Source: Agrocybe praecox (taxonomy: Eukaryota; Basidiomycota; Agaricomycetes; Agaricales; Agrocybaceae). Taken from it: a DNA stretch of 38,376 bases. This document shows, in pieces, positions 24,240 to 35,129 of this stretch (position 1 is the first letter of the stretch; every line of letters starts with the position of its first letter). Below the pieces are notes generated by a model. The model ran no database searches. It saw nothing but the letters and a program-made list of their open reading frames with translations, and was not told the origin of the DNA. The position numbers were made by a program, and so were the translations under genes. The stretch is from NCBI GenBank assembly GCA_964017145.1, contig CAXHKQ010000122.1:1-38376 (forward strand), given 5' to 3'.

Positions 24240-24670
24240 TTGTGCTCCAACACAGTGTCATAGTCTGCTTTTAGGGCCCCCGCAGTGCCCGCTCGCCGTC
24301 GTCGTCGTGGCACACAAAGGCACACGCACAACACAACATTGTCGCCCCCAAACACTACTCGCTCACACTAGCGCTCACAAATTGTGGTGACGACGTGCGC
24401 AAACCGCGAGCTTGCGCGCAAGTATCGAATTCAGTGCGCCCCCAGTCGCTGATAAATTCAATGCGCGATATTCGCGCTCGACTTGCACAACACAGCAGTG
24501 AACCCACACACACACACGCGTATGCAGAGTTTGTCGTAACGCACGCGGGCGCGCGCGGTTTTGTTGCGCTGCTGCAGTTTGGCCAGCAGCGCGGAGGATT
24601 ACATTACGCTTGGTTTGGATTGTGTGTTGTGTGTGAGTGAGTGTGTTAGCGGTTAGCGCTCGAGTAGATT
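24240..24670. other. GC/CpG-rich intronic island with CA and TG blocks
   Basis: (CA)n lies at about 24505-24518 and TG-rich sequence at about 24619-24647. Between them are GC-rich stretches such as GCGGGCGCGCGCGG at 24544-24557. The CA and TG blocks could pair within one strand. ORFs here occur on both strands and reflect low stop density. Confidence 0.55.
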
Positions 24671-25984
24671 TTGAACGTATGCCATGAGCCACATAAATCA
24701 ATAGGTCGATGGATATGCGGGGGAATCGGTTTCACGTCTTTAAAATCGATACATTTTTAAATATTGGCCAAAAATAAAGTCTTCTACATTCATCAGTCAC
24801 AATATTCCAAATCTTCTGACGAATCTTGGAAATAAAATCATGATCCTTAGTCTACGATGGTTCAGAAATGCATATGATTCAACGGACAAAGTTCAGAAGA
24901 AACGTATCCAGAGCTCTCAACCCACAGTTAACACTCATGTTTCAATCATATAATTCAGCGTGATTTATAATTCAACACCAACCACCAACCGAACCGTATG
25001 TTGTTATTAAAATTAATTAATTAATTCGATAGAATCATACACTGTTCTCAGCATTTATATATCACAATTCCTAGAGAATTGCTACCAAATGGAAGTGAAG
25101 CCATCCACCTGGACTGAAGAATCTGTGCTCGAGCCAATGCTTCGAATTCGTGGTAAATGGCGTAAATTGGACGCGCGCGCGCAACAGAACCACACCACCG
25201 GTGACTAAACACTTTATCGATACGGTTTTGCTGCCATCGTCGTCGTCGATATATCGAAGGCGTTCGCGCAGTCGCCGCAACCCGTTTGTGCCAGAATTCC
25301 GTGTAAGCGCATCGCTCGACTGCGCTCCGCGCAGCTTGTAGGGTTTCACAGCCACACAGTGTAAGACGTGTGTGTGTGTTCTGTATGTATATTTGTATTC
25401 GTTGCACAACACACGTTCAAAAGCGGTATAACCACATTTGGCGCCCCCGAACTCGCCACACACTCCGCCATCACCATTACCGTGATGGCGATGGCTTGGT
25501 GTTGAAGTGACGCACACAAAACTGAAACTAATTTCGACCTAGGACAGTATAGTAGTTGTGATGAATAAACATTAGGTTGGTTCAGGATAATTATGAACAT
25601 ATAAACCGTAACACTACAAGATAAAGTTACTCGTGGCCGTGGCTCGTTGAGATTTAATTTTGCTCATAATACGAAATATGCTTTGTTTTACTAATTTCAT
25701 GTTATCATTTGATAAGCTTCAATTCAGAGGCTAATAAGTAATTCGACTAGCTATGAAGGACCAACATTTTTGATGAAAACTTTTCGTGTTCTAATAAACA
25801 ACATCACGATTCCTTTCGAAATGAATTCACCTATTACAATATAGCAAAATATTAATAATTCTCGATTTCGACTCCCTAATTCGAATGGAATTCTTTGCCT
25901 GGAGCCATTTTTTTGAGGGTCAAATCCAAAGAATACAGTTGATGGGACAGTAATTCATAACCCAATTTGTTGATTCCTTCGTTC
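24671..25984. other. AT-rich intron DNA with one GC-rich island (about 25130-25520)
   Basis: (TTAA)-type tetranucleotides lie at about 25008-25027. The island contains GACGCGCGCGCGCAA at about 25169-25183, GTGTGTGTGTGT near 25369 and GATGGCGATGG near 25485. No gene is supported. Confidence 0.5.
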
Positions 25985-26420
25985 GATCCTACTGTTGCAT
26001 TTTGTATGCTATCGCTCTCTAACCACTGACATGACTACCGATTGAACTCCAGAATGTAGAAATGGAAACATAATTCATATATTGTCACACATTTATCAAA
26101 AAATTCTGCCTAATCGCGTTCGATCAGAACCAAACACTGCTCCGAAGTTTCAACACGATTTTATCTTGTTCAATTGTGCTCAATTATGCTCACAACCTTA
26201 AGCACGATATGTGCACGATGCGCAAGGTGGCTATACAGAGTAAAACGCTAAATTGTGACAATTTGTTTCGTCTGGGGCAGATCCCGTATAACAACATTGT
26301 TAGACATGTTTTGTCACCAGCGGCACTTCAATCTATCAGAAAACAGTGCTTTATCTGTACTAGAAATACCTTCTTCTTCATATGTCAGGATATGTCGATT
26401 CGGGTGTTATTATTATTTAT
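25985..26420 (-). repeat. Dispersed repeat, copy 2 (reverse orientation relative to 11262-11785)
   Basis: The reverse complement of this interval aligns block by block with 11262-11785: TCGACATATCC, GAAGGTATTTCTAG, GTGCCGCTGG, ACAAAACATGTCT, GAACAAGATAAAA and GATCGAACGCGATTAGGC. It lies in the intron upstream of exon D while copy 1 lies downstream, so the two copies face each other across the giant exon. No transposase was identified. Confidence 0.7.
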
Positions 26421-26930
26421 TGCGGTGTAAAACAGATTATATTTATTCCTGAAATGAGTTCTTCGACTTGTTCCACTACTGCTGTAAGCCCTCCTCACAG
26501 CACAGTCATCTGTGGCTTTAAAATCGTGTTCTTCATACCGACATCCGCGTTCTGTGCTGTGTGTGTTCGCTCGACGCGCGTGCTCCAGCACCAGCAGCAT
26601 GATTATGCTCCGCAGCTCTCCGGACAACATAACACGCCACAAACACAAATACACAACGCAGAATACACACTCACACAACACAACAAACAGACGCGACGTG
26701 GGGATACAAACACTCCGAGTCGCAGCGCGCAGCTCGGCGCATATCAATAACCGCAGGGTCTCTTTTATGATTGAGCGCGACGTGCGAGCGCACGCTCGCA
26801 CGGGGATACCAACATTATACGCGGCGATATCGTTCGACATGGAGCAGCCACTCTTGCGTTCGCGTTCGCACAAACGTCGAACGGTTTTATGAATATCATC
26901 CGACCGACTGCGATTCGTAGACTCCGAATG
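26421..26930. other. GC/CpG-rich intronic island
   Basis: GC-richer DNA with ACACAA/CACAAACA elements at about 26635-26690 and GTGCGAGCGCACGCTCGCAC at about 26781-26800. A 224-codon minus ORF (27059-26385) overlaps it, but a 126-codon plus ORF overlaps too and neither has a recognisable domain. Confidence 0.5.
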
Positions 26931-27489
26931 GCGATGATATTCTTTCGAATCGTAGAATGTTTGTTCCGTAGCCGTCGTCGTGAGCGTACATTGTACTAAA
27001 GTACTGTATATATGGGTTACATTGTTGTGTACTACCTCGACACAACCAACTTGGGACACTCATGCTTTTTAATTCGCGAACAGAGAGAAGTTCTCATTAG
27101 ATTAATTTTAATTGCATTCTAGCAAACGCTAGCCTATACTCACATTATTGTGATGAAGAGATCCGATAAATCCCAGGCCGCTGTTCTACTAAACATTTCT
27201 CGAGAAAACCCTTGTCGAGCATGATTAGCACTCTTTTGATATCGATAACATTCAAATGGCATTGCATTCGTTACTGGGCGTTTCCGTTTAGTGTTAAACA
27301 CGATTCTTTAAAGTCGTCCTACACCCCAATATTCAGTTAATTGCGGCCGACAAAATATTCAGCAAAATGTATGCTCATAGTTGCCCCTACCAAATAATTT
27401 AATATTCTTCTGAGAATTGGCCGTTGTTGACGATTGACAGGGCATCGAAGATGAACTATGGCATATTAGACACATATTGAGCGAGTTTG
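26931..27489. other. Intron DNA without recognised features
   Basis: AT-rich, with no supported coding sequence or repeat. Confidence 0.5.
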
Positions 27490-28440
27490 GGTAGCATAAT
27501 ACAGTGCACGCGTGTACACACGCAATGCGGACACGGGCTTACCGGAACCTTGATTGTTCGCACACGCACCTTACACACTTACGTACACACACGAACAGAA
27601 ACACAAGGCGCACCCCGACGACGACGCTTGCGGGCGTTAACGCGAACATAAAACGTGAACTTGCACTGCGCGTGTGTGTGTGTGTCTGTGTGTGTGATGC
27701 GACGCGGATTTATGTGTGTCATATTTCACCGGAGTTGCTCACTGTCGTATGCCGTATGTGAGCGATTTCTATAACAACCATAACGCGTACCACTTCCACT
27801 CCTCGATGTCGACGGTTGACTCAACGACGAACTGCACTAAATATTATATCTGGCCCGGGATCCATCCGCCAACCATCCACGCAGGAGATAATCCGTTCGC
27901 TCGTTGGAAATCACAACACAAAGCGTTAAACAGCGCACACAGTATAGATACTTGCGCTGTACTTGAACAAACAAATCTGCTCTACCTTTTCGATGCTTCG
28001 GCGGCGGTGCTCTGCGACTGCTGCGACTGCTGCGACAAGCGCGAAGCTCACACTGTTGCTTCTCGTTCGGACTCAACAGCGTTCAGCGGACGACACAGCG
28101 AATGCGACGAATGGAATGGAGCAAAGTGGAGTGTGTGTGTGTGTGCGTGTGTGCACATGATGTAGTGGATGTGTGTGTGGATGTGCGCGAGCGCAGGCGA
28201 TCAAGTGCGCTCGGAGCTCGGGGCTCAAGTCGTCGCGGTCGCGGCGTGTTGTGAGAACGAGCGAGCGAGCGTGTGTGTGTGGATGTGTGTGCGGATGTGT
28301 GTGCTCGCGAGCTGCGACTGTGCCGTCCAATTGCCAATCGAACGGTCGTCGACGACTACGGCGGACTACTACGACGACGATCAGCGCTGTAACTAAAGTC
28401 GCCGTCTTAAGCCGTCGCCGCAATACCAGGTCAATACAAA
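27490..28440. other. Large GC/CpG-rich intronic island with repeated TG tracts
   Basis: CACACGCA-type sequence lies at 27510-27600. GTGTGTGTGTGT blocks lie at about 27671-27696, 28130-28155 and 28270-28300. A CTGCGACTGCTGCGACTGCTG triplet-like block (about 28011-28031) and ACGACTACG-type repeats (28350-28385) are present. Overlapping ORFs up to 149 codons occur on both strands and are compositional. Confidence 0.55.
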
Positions 28441-28998
28441 TAGATGAGAAGAAAAGAAAAGAGCAGATTGCTATGCAGGTAAATGCAGGTCGATCTCGAG
28501 TGTCGAGTGGAACGTCAACAATTACTTTGTGATGTAAGTGTTGTGCATTGGATTATGATTGATCTTGGCTGTAGATATACCGCTAGGATGCCAGGAATAT
28601 ATGCCTTCATCAATGCATCTTCAAATATGCAGTAAAACACACCCCAGCTCCACGGGAATTAAAAGAGTACGAAGCATGTTCATAGGCTAGTTTTGCTTCT
28701 GATATCAATAAGCAATTTTTCTCTCGTCCGGACAGCTTACAAAGGAACGAGAGCAACGTATATCTGTTCTGGTAGTGTGTCTCTGAAGGTACACGTGCAG
28801 AATATTCGGTTCACTATGAGGTAATGTTGCTTTTGTTCAAAGCATATGCCTATGCCAAATGGCACTGATCTTTGTTGACAACGCGGCCTATATTATAGAT
28901 GCTGTGATTATTAATAAATATTTTGTGGCACTAAAACCCATCTCAGGTCTTGGCCTCCCTTCTATACACTTCTTGTATTTGAAAAGTAGCGTTCTGAA
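28441..28998. other. Intron DNA without recognised features
   Basis: AT-rich background. A small repeated motif, AATGCAGGTAAATGCAGGT-like, lies at about 28472-28491. Nothing else was seen. Confidence 0.5.
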
Positions 28999-29803
28999 AT
29001 AGGGTTACGAATTATGCGAGACCCTGTATAAGAAATAAAAGAATATTCCCTGGAAATTGATGCATCTCTAAAAAATAATAATATACATTTGAATATTGTA
29101 TTACAGCTCCCCATACTCAAACGTCCGCGAGATGGCATCAACATCCATACCACATGGCAATCAAATACAAGGTGAACGGTATAACTTTCGCGAAATGCCT
29201 TCAATTTCAGTTCGGTTTTTACAGTCAAAGGATGACAGTTTTTTGCCATAAAAAAATCGGTCACTCATCTTCATAGCCCTCCATATCGCGAGATAATTAG
29301 TAAAAATTACTGAAACTGTCATATGGAATGCAGTCGGTATGCGCGAACAACGAGATGCTTTCGTCAATTGTGCCTGAACTAATGACCATAGGATAACCTT
29401 CCAAATCAATAACATGTTCCAAATTCAACTGACTATCATAATATATTGATTTAACTGCTGAAAATATGCTATGACGAAAGATAAGCGTATATATATGTTA
29501 AATATCTACAGTTGGTCGAGATTGGTCGAGATTACCACAACTTACAATTGCAATTTTGAAAAAAAAACGTTATTATTGGCATTCATTTTACATGGACCGG
29601 GACGACGGACACAAGACCGATATCATTCTCACTAATCTATGTACAAAAACTTTGATCTTCCTCTATACTAATGTGAAAACCGAATTGAAATTGAAGGCTT
29701 ATCGCGAAAGTTACATATAACGTTCTATAATAGGATTACGAATTATGCGCCAGCCTGTAAAAGAAATAAAAGAATATTTCCTAGAAATTGATGCATTAGC
29801 CAT
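28999..29803. mobile_element. Degraded element with direct and inverted internal repeats
   Basis: About 75 bp at 28999-29072 (containing GGTTACGAATTATGCG and AAGAAATAAAAGAATATT) recurs in the same orientation at about 29730-29803. Separately, 29168-29240 (GTATAACTTTCGCGAAATGC, then CCTTCAATTTCAGTTCGGTTTT) matches the reverse complement of about 29640-29715. On the reverse strand each direct-repeat copy begins with TACAGG and reads into CGCATAATTCGTAA, resembling a mariner-type end. The arrangement suggests two overlapping or partly deleted copies of one inverted-repeat element. The 100-codon minus ORF 29264-28962 spans it but matches nothing I recognise. Confidence 0.45.
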
Positions 29804-29879
29804 TGATGCGTCAGTCTTTCACTCATCGATGACCACTATTACACTTGAACGGCATTCACCTGGTTACATTCGATAGCAT

Positions 29880-30251
29880 AGGTGTATTAAGCAGACGCTA
29901 ACGCGCACACCTCAACCGCACACACACACACGGACACACATCACGCCGGAGAGCGCGAACACACAACACCATCGAACGTGTGTATGTTGTATATGTGTGC
30001 CAGCATACAGACACACACAATACACAATCGAACGCACACACATTCGAGTTAACCGCTCCGCAACGCGACGCGACGACGCGACGCACGTTCTAGACGTGTG
30101 TGTGTGTGTGTATGTGCTACGCTGCTTCCCAAGAGTCGTCGCGTCGCGGCAAAGGTGGTTTCGTGCGGTGTGTGAGCGGGTCGCCGCCGCCGTCGCCGTA
30201 CGCGTTTTGTTTGAGTACGTGAGCAGGTAATTCACAGCGTGTGTGAATGTC

Positions 30252-30300
<49 letters not shown>

Positions 30301-30470
30301 TAAATGTCGTCGGCGAGCGAGTCTCCCAGACACGTACGGAATCACAGTCGGTCGAGTCAAGTCGATCTGTGTGAGTGTGTGCGTTTGTGTGAACGTTTGC
30401 GTTCGTGTGTTGCTCATGTGTGAATAAATCGTGATCACGAACACACACGAAACACGCTCATACTTGAAGT
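29880..30470. other. GC/CpG-rich intronic island with strong CA and TG tracts
   Basis: (CA)n lies at 29918-29932, a second CA-rich block at about 30010-30042, (GT)n at 30096-30111 and the long (GC)n(GT)n tract at 30252-30297. CGACGACGCGACG-type repeats lie at about 30068-30083. ORFs on both strands are compositional. Confidence 0.6.
30252..30297. repeat. 46-bp perfect alternating purine-pyrimidine tract, (GC)n then (GT)n
   Basis: The tract opens with about seven CG dinucleotides and continues as about fourteen GT dinucleotides, with no break in purine-pyrimidine alternation over 46 bp. Sequences of this type are the classic substrate for left-handed Z-DNA, and they are unstable in length. 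Confidence 0.9.
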
Positions 30471-30700
30471 AGTAGTGAGGTGAGTTGCGGTTTGAATAAG
30501 GTATATCAATTGAGTCGTGCAACATTTTCATATTCGAAGCGTAGACAATTAACAAAACCTTCTACTCATTTGAAAAATGATATTTTGTCGAGGTATTTTG
30601 GAGGCCAACAGGTCTACTAACTCATTCAAAAATGTAATATGAAACGATCGATCAAAATTTCATTCATTACAAAAAATATCCTTTCGAAATAAAAAATGAT
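30471..30700. other. AT-rich intron DNA
   Basis: Nothing recognised between the CA/TG island and the following inverted-repeat element. Confidence 0.5.
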
Positions 30701-31474
30701 TATACTACCACGCACAATTGAAGTTCATCCTTGTCAACAAGGATTAATAAAACAAATCTAATTATGATTTTTTGTCGCCTAATCATCCACCTACGACGTA
30801 CAAAAATCTCGTAGAAGTAAAGTCTTACTCTTGGTCGCTCCGTTTTTATATAAAGAAATCATCGAGCTCTAATTAGCTTGTTCTAAGTTGATCCAGTAAA
30901 AAGTTATAGCCTCTATTCCAAACACGAAATCCAGAAATTGTGTGAATCAGTATGAAGAACATAACTTTACACTGGATTGACTCAAATGAAAGAAAATTAA
31001 ATGGTATAAACATCCTCATCTTTAGTATTCACACCTTGTTCTTAGTTGATCCAGTAAAAAGTTATAGCCTCTATTCCAAACACGAAATCCAGAAATTGTG
31101 TATGGTGGAGTCGAATATATTCCCCATAAAAAAACGTGTTTCGTACTCAGTATGAAGAACATAACTTTTCACTGGATTGTCTCAAATGAAAGAAAATTAA
31201 ATGGTATAAACATCCTTTCGAAAACTTAGAAAATATCACTGAGCGAATTAGAGTTCGATGATTTCTCCATATAAAAACGGAGCGGCCTTGTTTAATGGTG
31301 TGTGTGGCCCAAAGGTGAGACTTTTCATCTACGAGATTTTAGTAAGTTGTAGGTAGTTAATAAGGCCACAAAAATGCACCATTAGATTTTTAATTAATCC
31401 TTGTTTACAACCGAAAATCCCGAATGGACGTTCACTATACTGGTGAACGAACTTCAATTGTGCGAGGTTATACT
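30701..31474. mobile_element. Inverted-repeat element with nested direct repeats
   Basis: The left arm at about 30701-30880 matches the reverse complement of about 31240-31474. Blocks include CGCACAATTGAAGTTC, AAGGATTAAT, AAAATCTCGTAGA and CGCTCCGTTTTTATAT with GAAATCATCGA. Inside, AGTTGATCCAGTAAAAAGTT and the next 40 bp (30886-30943) recur almost exactly at 31044-31101. CAGTATGAAGAACATAACTT and the next 50 bp (30948-31016) recur at 31148-31216. The first block is also partly an inverted copy of the second (CCAGTAAAAAGTTAT against ATAACTTTTCACTGG). Both ends lie next to TATAC, compatible with a TA target site. No protein is encoded. Confidence 0.75.
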
Positions 31475-32480
31475 GTTGTTATATCACTTCCACAGGTTGT
31501 GTTATCCTATTTAAAAAAAATCGTGCGCTTCTGATGAAAATACTTGCAAAAAGTGAATTGCGGTTCGTACGCTACGTGTGAATAGAACGCACACAGCCAC
31601 AATAATCATATGATGATAACTCTACGGAACAAAAAACCGTTTGCACTCGGATTCGCCCAGATTCACCGTGACCGCAACGACGTGAACGCATATGCGATAT
31701 TTAATCGTGTTACCCGTTGCTCTATAATAACATGCAAATGCACACACACTGCTCGAGCAGACACACACACACACTCATATGGCGTGTAATTCAGTTAGCA
31801 TTGTGGCTTGTGTGTGCGAGTGCAAAGATTTTATGCAGCAGCGGGGCCGCGAAGCAGCAGCAGAAAAGCAGAAAAGCAGCCAGCGACTGCCCTAATCGAA
31901 TCGACGAGTGCCGTCGTCGACGAAACGACGCAAAGCTGTTGCACTCGCACACACATATTTGCACATTTCCACGTATTATTTTATTATCTCTAACTCACAT
32001 ACTTTACGCAGTGTGTTCATTGCTGCTCAAACGATTCGGCAGCAGCGGTAGCTTCTGGCAGTTGATTTTGTCTGTGTGCAAGATCATCAGGTGCACTCTG
32101 GAACGCGTTCGACCTAGCATTTTGTCGACTCTACTGGCAAAGTTTTCGGGCCCAGTACAAGTTCAAACGAGCTGCCAAGTGCTGCGAGAAGTATACTGCT
32201 GCTCGAGTTCCAAGTTGCCAGCGCTCGATGGCTTATTTAGTTAGGTAACATTGTGCAAGCGCACTTCGCGCAAAGAACAGCCGCAGCGAACGCGCGCTCA
32301 GCGAGCAATGATGTGGAATTGTAGACGCGAGCACGATGTGTGTGCCACGCATATTAATATAGACAATCATATTGGGCGGAGGATGGGCGGATATGCGCAG
32401 CAGCCACACGCACGTGTCTTACGCGAGCTCGAGCATTGAGCTAGGTCGGATATGCTGATGGGCGCGGTATGCGTATTGCG
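31475..32480. other. Intron DNA, mostly a GC/CpG-rich island (about 31550-32470)
   Basis: CA tracts lie at about 31740-31748 and 31761-31775, CAGCAGCAG-rich sequence at about 31835-31890 and GCAGCAGCGG near 32038. A 175-codon plus ORF crosses it (31717-32244) with an overlapping 61-codon ORF in another frame. It has no domain and no splice support, so it is not called. Confidence 0.5.
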
Positions 32481-33179
32481 TATATCAGAAGTGGGATGTT
32501 TCCGATGATTGGAGAAGTTGGAGCAATTCATCGTTATATCATGATTAAATTATGAAATGAAGTAGTTTTCGAACTTAGCTCGAATCATTAGCGTAGCAAG
32601 GATTCTCGGCTGGTTGGTGTTATGAAATGTCTGTCATGAAAACACCTTCTTTTCTTCTAATAATAATGTATCATGCTTATTATGCAATACGAATGACAGA
32701 GTTCAGAGTTCAACTCCTGGATTCTCGATAAACCTAACCTCAATACATTGCCATCTCCTTCTGCGAGAACTAATTTAGTTTTAAATATTTCTACAGAATG
32801 GATTGTGTGGATATCGCCAAGATGGAACGATTCGCGTCGATTGAAATTAAGTCACGCTTATAAAGAAGCAGCATCAGTCCAAAGAAAACCCGTTTGGCCA
32901 AAAAAGGCGATGCATTTTTAAACAAAAGCACTTCAAATCCTGAAAAATCAAGTATTCTATCTAGATTCTGTACATTATATGCATTTGTTCGCAGGCTCTG
33001 GGGGTGTTGAACACTCGAAAATATACCGTGCTTCTCCAATAGCTCAAATAAACCATGTTTTTGATGGAATTGTATTTCGGCTAGAATATACAACATCGTT
33101 TGGACACCACATATTGAATCACATTAATATTTTGAGTGTCTAATTAATCGCGAGAAAACAATAACGCTGAATGAACATC
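32481..33179. other. AT-rich intron DNA with an unassigned 101-codon minus ORF
   Basis: The minus ORF 33096-32791 encodes a hydrophobic, Leu/Phe-rich peptide without Cys/His or catalytic motifs. It could be a mobile-element remnant or chance; I do not annotate it as a gene. Confidence 0.4.
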
Positions 33180-33660
33180 GATATATGATTTTCACTTTTC
33201 CCTGAACATACTCATCTACCCACGTCACGCGGCAACGTGCTCGCGATAAACCACACCGTAGCCAACGATAATTTCGCTTGCGACCGCTTTTACAACACAA
33301 CTTCATTCCATGTCGCGTCGCCGCACACACACACACATCGGCATGTGAACATGACTAGAATGAAGCCCACCGCATCCGCACCCAGCCAGCCGCCCGACTA
33401 AACATTATACTCGCTCTCTTGTCTATGCATATAATAATAATAATTCGCGAACGCCCATCGCTGGCGTGCTGGCGCAGATTATGTCACGTATTCGCACAGT
33501 CGCACACACGCGGCTTGTCAGTTTATCTGAACGAAGCCACACACGCAGACATAGACATTCAGTCGCGAAGCAGCAGCAGAAGCAGCAGTTTCCTACCCCA
33601 TTTTCCGGTTCTCCCCCAATAATTTTCCGAGCCCATCGTCACTATAATGGCTGAAGATGG
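33180..33660. other. GC/CpG-rich intronic island
   Basis: ACACACACACACA lies at about 33325-33336, ATAATAATAATAAT at about 33430-33442, CGCACACACGCGG at about 33500-33515 and AGCAGCAGAAGCAGCAG at about 33570-33588. No gene is supported. Confidence 0.5.
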
Positions 33661-34229
33661 AGTGTCGTCGAATTGGTTTAAAAAATGACAGGTATTGGTC
33701 GAATTTAAATGTCAGATAGATTTAGACATGCAGGGGAATTGATCATGAATCAATAATTATTTTTCATGCCTTTCTCACAATTTATGTCTAACAATATCTT
33801 GTGACCGGTTTCAGATTTGAAGATGCCATGTGGTTAAAACAATTGTGCACAATTCCATTGTCGATTACATTTCTTTTGAGTACTCGCTCATTGTTCTAAG
33901 TCAATCCATAGAATAGTGATGATCCCACCAAACAAGTTGTACCAGCAGAAGTATTTTATTTCTCTCTTCATACAAAATATCCGTGTTTCGTCAACGGTTT
34001 TTAGGACATTACTTCTTACAGGTTCAACTTGGAACAACAAAAGTATACTCAAATGGAAGGTCATTTCATTGTGTATGAATTCTCATCATTCGAAAAAATT
34101 ACGAAAATCGTTATGGCTTTTTGTTTTAAAAAGTCCAGCGCCCGGATCGCATTACATAAGCGTCACACTTTTTGGCCTCTTCTGACGACACTACACATTC
34201 AGACGCTTGGTTTGACACTTTTTGTCAGC
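33661..34229. other. AT-rich intron DNA without recognised features
   Basis: Two overlapping plus ORFs (89 and 71 codons) at 33916-34244 show no motif. Confidence 0.5.
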
Positions 34230-34720
34230 TACAGATTGGTTTAAGCGGCGCGCGCGGAACGCGCTAGCTAGAGCAAACCCAGCCCACCATGTCATCCTGT
34301 AATCGTCGCGTCGCGCGACAAGAACACCAGACAGACAGGGCCGGAACGTACGCACGCACGCAGGCACACTCGTGCGTAATTGATAGGCACACGAACGTAT
34401 GTGGAGGGGCGAGGGGCCGGGTTTCACCGGTACGGACTGACTATATGTGCGCGTAATCTTTGTGTAAAATTCCCTGCGATGCCAATTATCTGGTAGCAAC
34501 GGGAGTTCCGGAAAACGTCAGCGTAAAACATTGATTAGTGCGTCGTGACGTCGTGACGTCGCGCGGTTGCGACGAATTTCGGATGGAATATTTTATTAGC
34601 GGAGTCGAGAAAACAATGCGACGATGACGAAGGAATGCACGTCGAATGGAAATTAGTAATGCGACGCTAGTTAATCGATGCTAAGCGACGTAACGGATAT
34701 TTCCCGCACTGGATTCGCGA
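34230..34720. other. GC/CpG-rich intronic island nearest to exon C
   Basis: GGCGCGCGCGGAACGCGC lies at 34246-34263, GCACGCACGCAGGCACAC at about 34352-34370 and a tandem CGTGACGT repeat (GTGACGTCGTGACGTCGCGC) at about 34544-34563. The TGACGTC unit occurs twice and equals the CRE/ATF consensus, though it may be chance. Confidence 0.5.
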
Positions 34721-35026
34721 GAGCATAATTAGCAGAAAATGAATTATTGAAGGGCGTGCAATGAAAATAATACAATATCGTGGACGAATGCAATCGTACA
34801 AAAGTTCATTCAACACACGTTATTCGAGATGATGACAGTATTTACATTATGAAGTCGTATTCAGTTTGTCAGAAAACTTCGGAGAAAGCTTTTCCGTCTC
34901 TAGATACGAAATTATTCCAAGTATGCTGGTTCATTTCTGTGTTTCTAATGTAAATAACAATCCAAAAGACGAACCTTGATAGTTCTAAGCAAAAAATGTG
35001 TACAAATGTTGAACTCGGGCACTCAC
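34721..35026. other. 5' end of the 14.3-kb intron following exon C
   Basis: AT-rich, beginning on the minus strand with the strong donor GTGAGT after exon C. Nothing further was recognised. Confidence 0.55.
35021..35026 (-). promoter_or_regulatory. 5' splice site after exon C
   Basis: The minus strand reads GAAG|GTGAGT, near-perfect to the metazoan donor consensus. It is phase 1 and joins to exon D. Confidence 0.8.
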
Positions 35027-35129
35027 CTTCGTCGTGTTGCTGTTTCTTCTGCGCCGCCTCGCGTTTCTGCAGCACCACCTTCTTGAACAGCACCGCCGCC
35101 GCTTCGACAGTACTCTGAATGTCCGCCTG
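35027..35129 (-). CDS. Exon C of the giant protein (predicted helix, about 34 residues)
   Basis: The exon is 103 nt, entered in phase 0 and left in phase 1. The acceptor is GACGTGCAG|CAG, or 3 nt further in because of a CAGCAG doublet, which would add or drop one Gln. A textbook branch site CTAAC lies about 36 nt upstream on the minus strand (plus 35165-35169). The donor GAAG|GTGAGT is a near-perfect consensus. The product begins QADIQSTVEAAAVLFKKVVL and continues with Lys/Arg/Gln-rich sequence to HDE. It is strongly helical, with heptad-like hydrophobic spacing, so a short coiled coil or amphipathic helix is likely. The last base plus AC from exon D makes an Asp codon, giving HDED followed by SPTFSRHPRL, a smooth join across a 14.3-kb intron. 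Exons B and C together are 270 nt, so the pair could be skipped without changing the frame. Confidence 0.78.

Noticed and set aside
26385..27059. Minus-strand ORF of 224 codons.
   Set aside because: It lies in a CpG-rich island with competing plus ORFs, overlaps a dispersed repeat at its end, and shows no domain.
31717..32244. Plus-strand ORF of 175 codons, with Cys and Ser clusters.
   Set aside because: No recognisable motif and repeat-biased sequence; the other plus frame is also open in part. No splice or promoter support.
32791..33096. Minus-strand ORF of 101 codons in AT-rich DNA.
   Set aside because: No motif, partner exon or conserved neighbour; its hydrophobic composition is what AT-rich sequence gives by chance.
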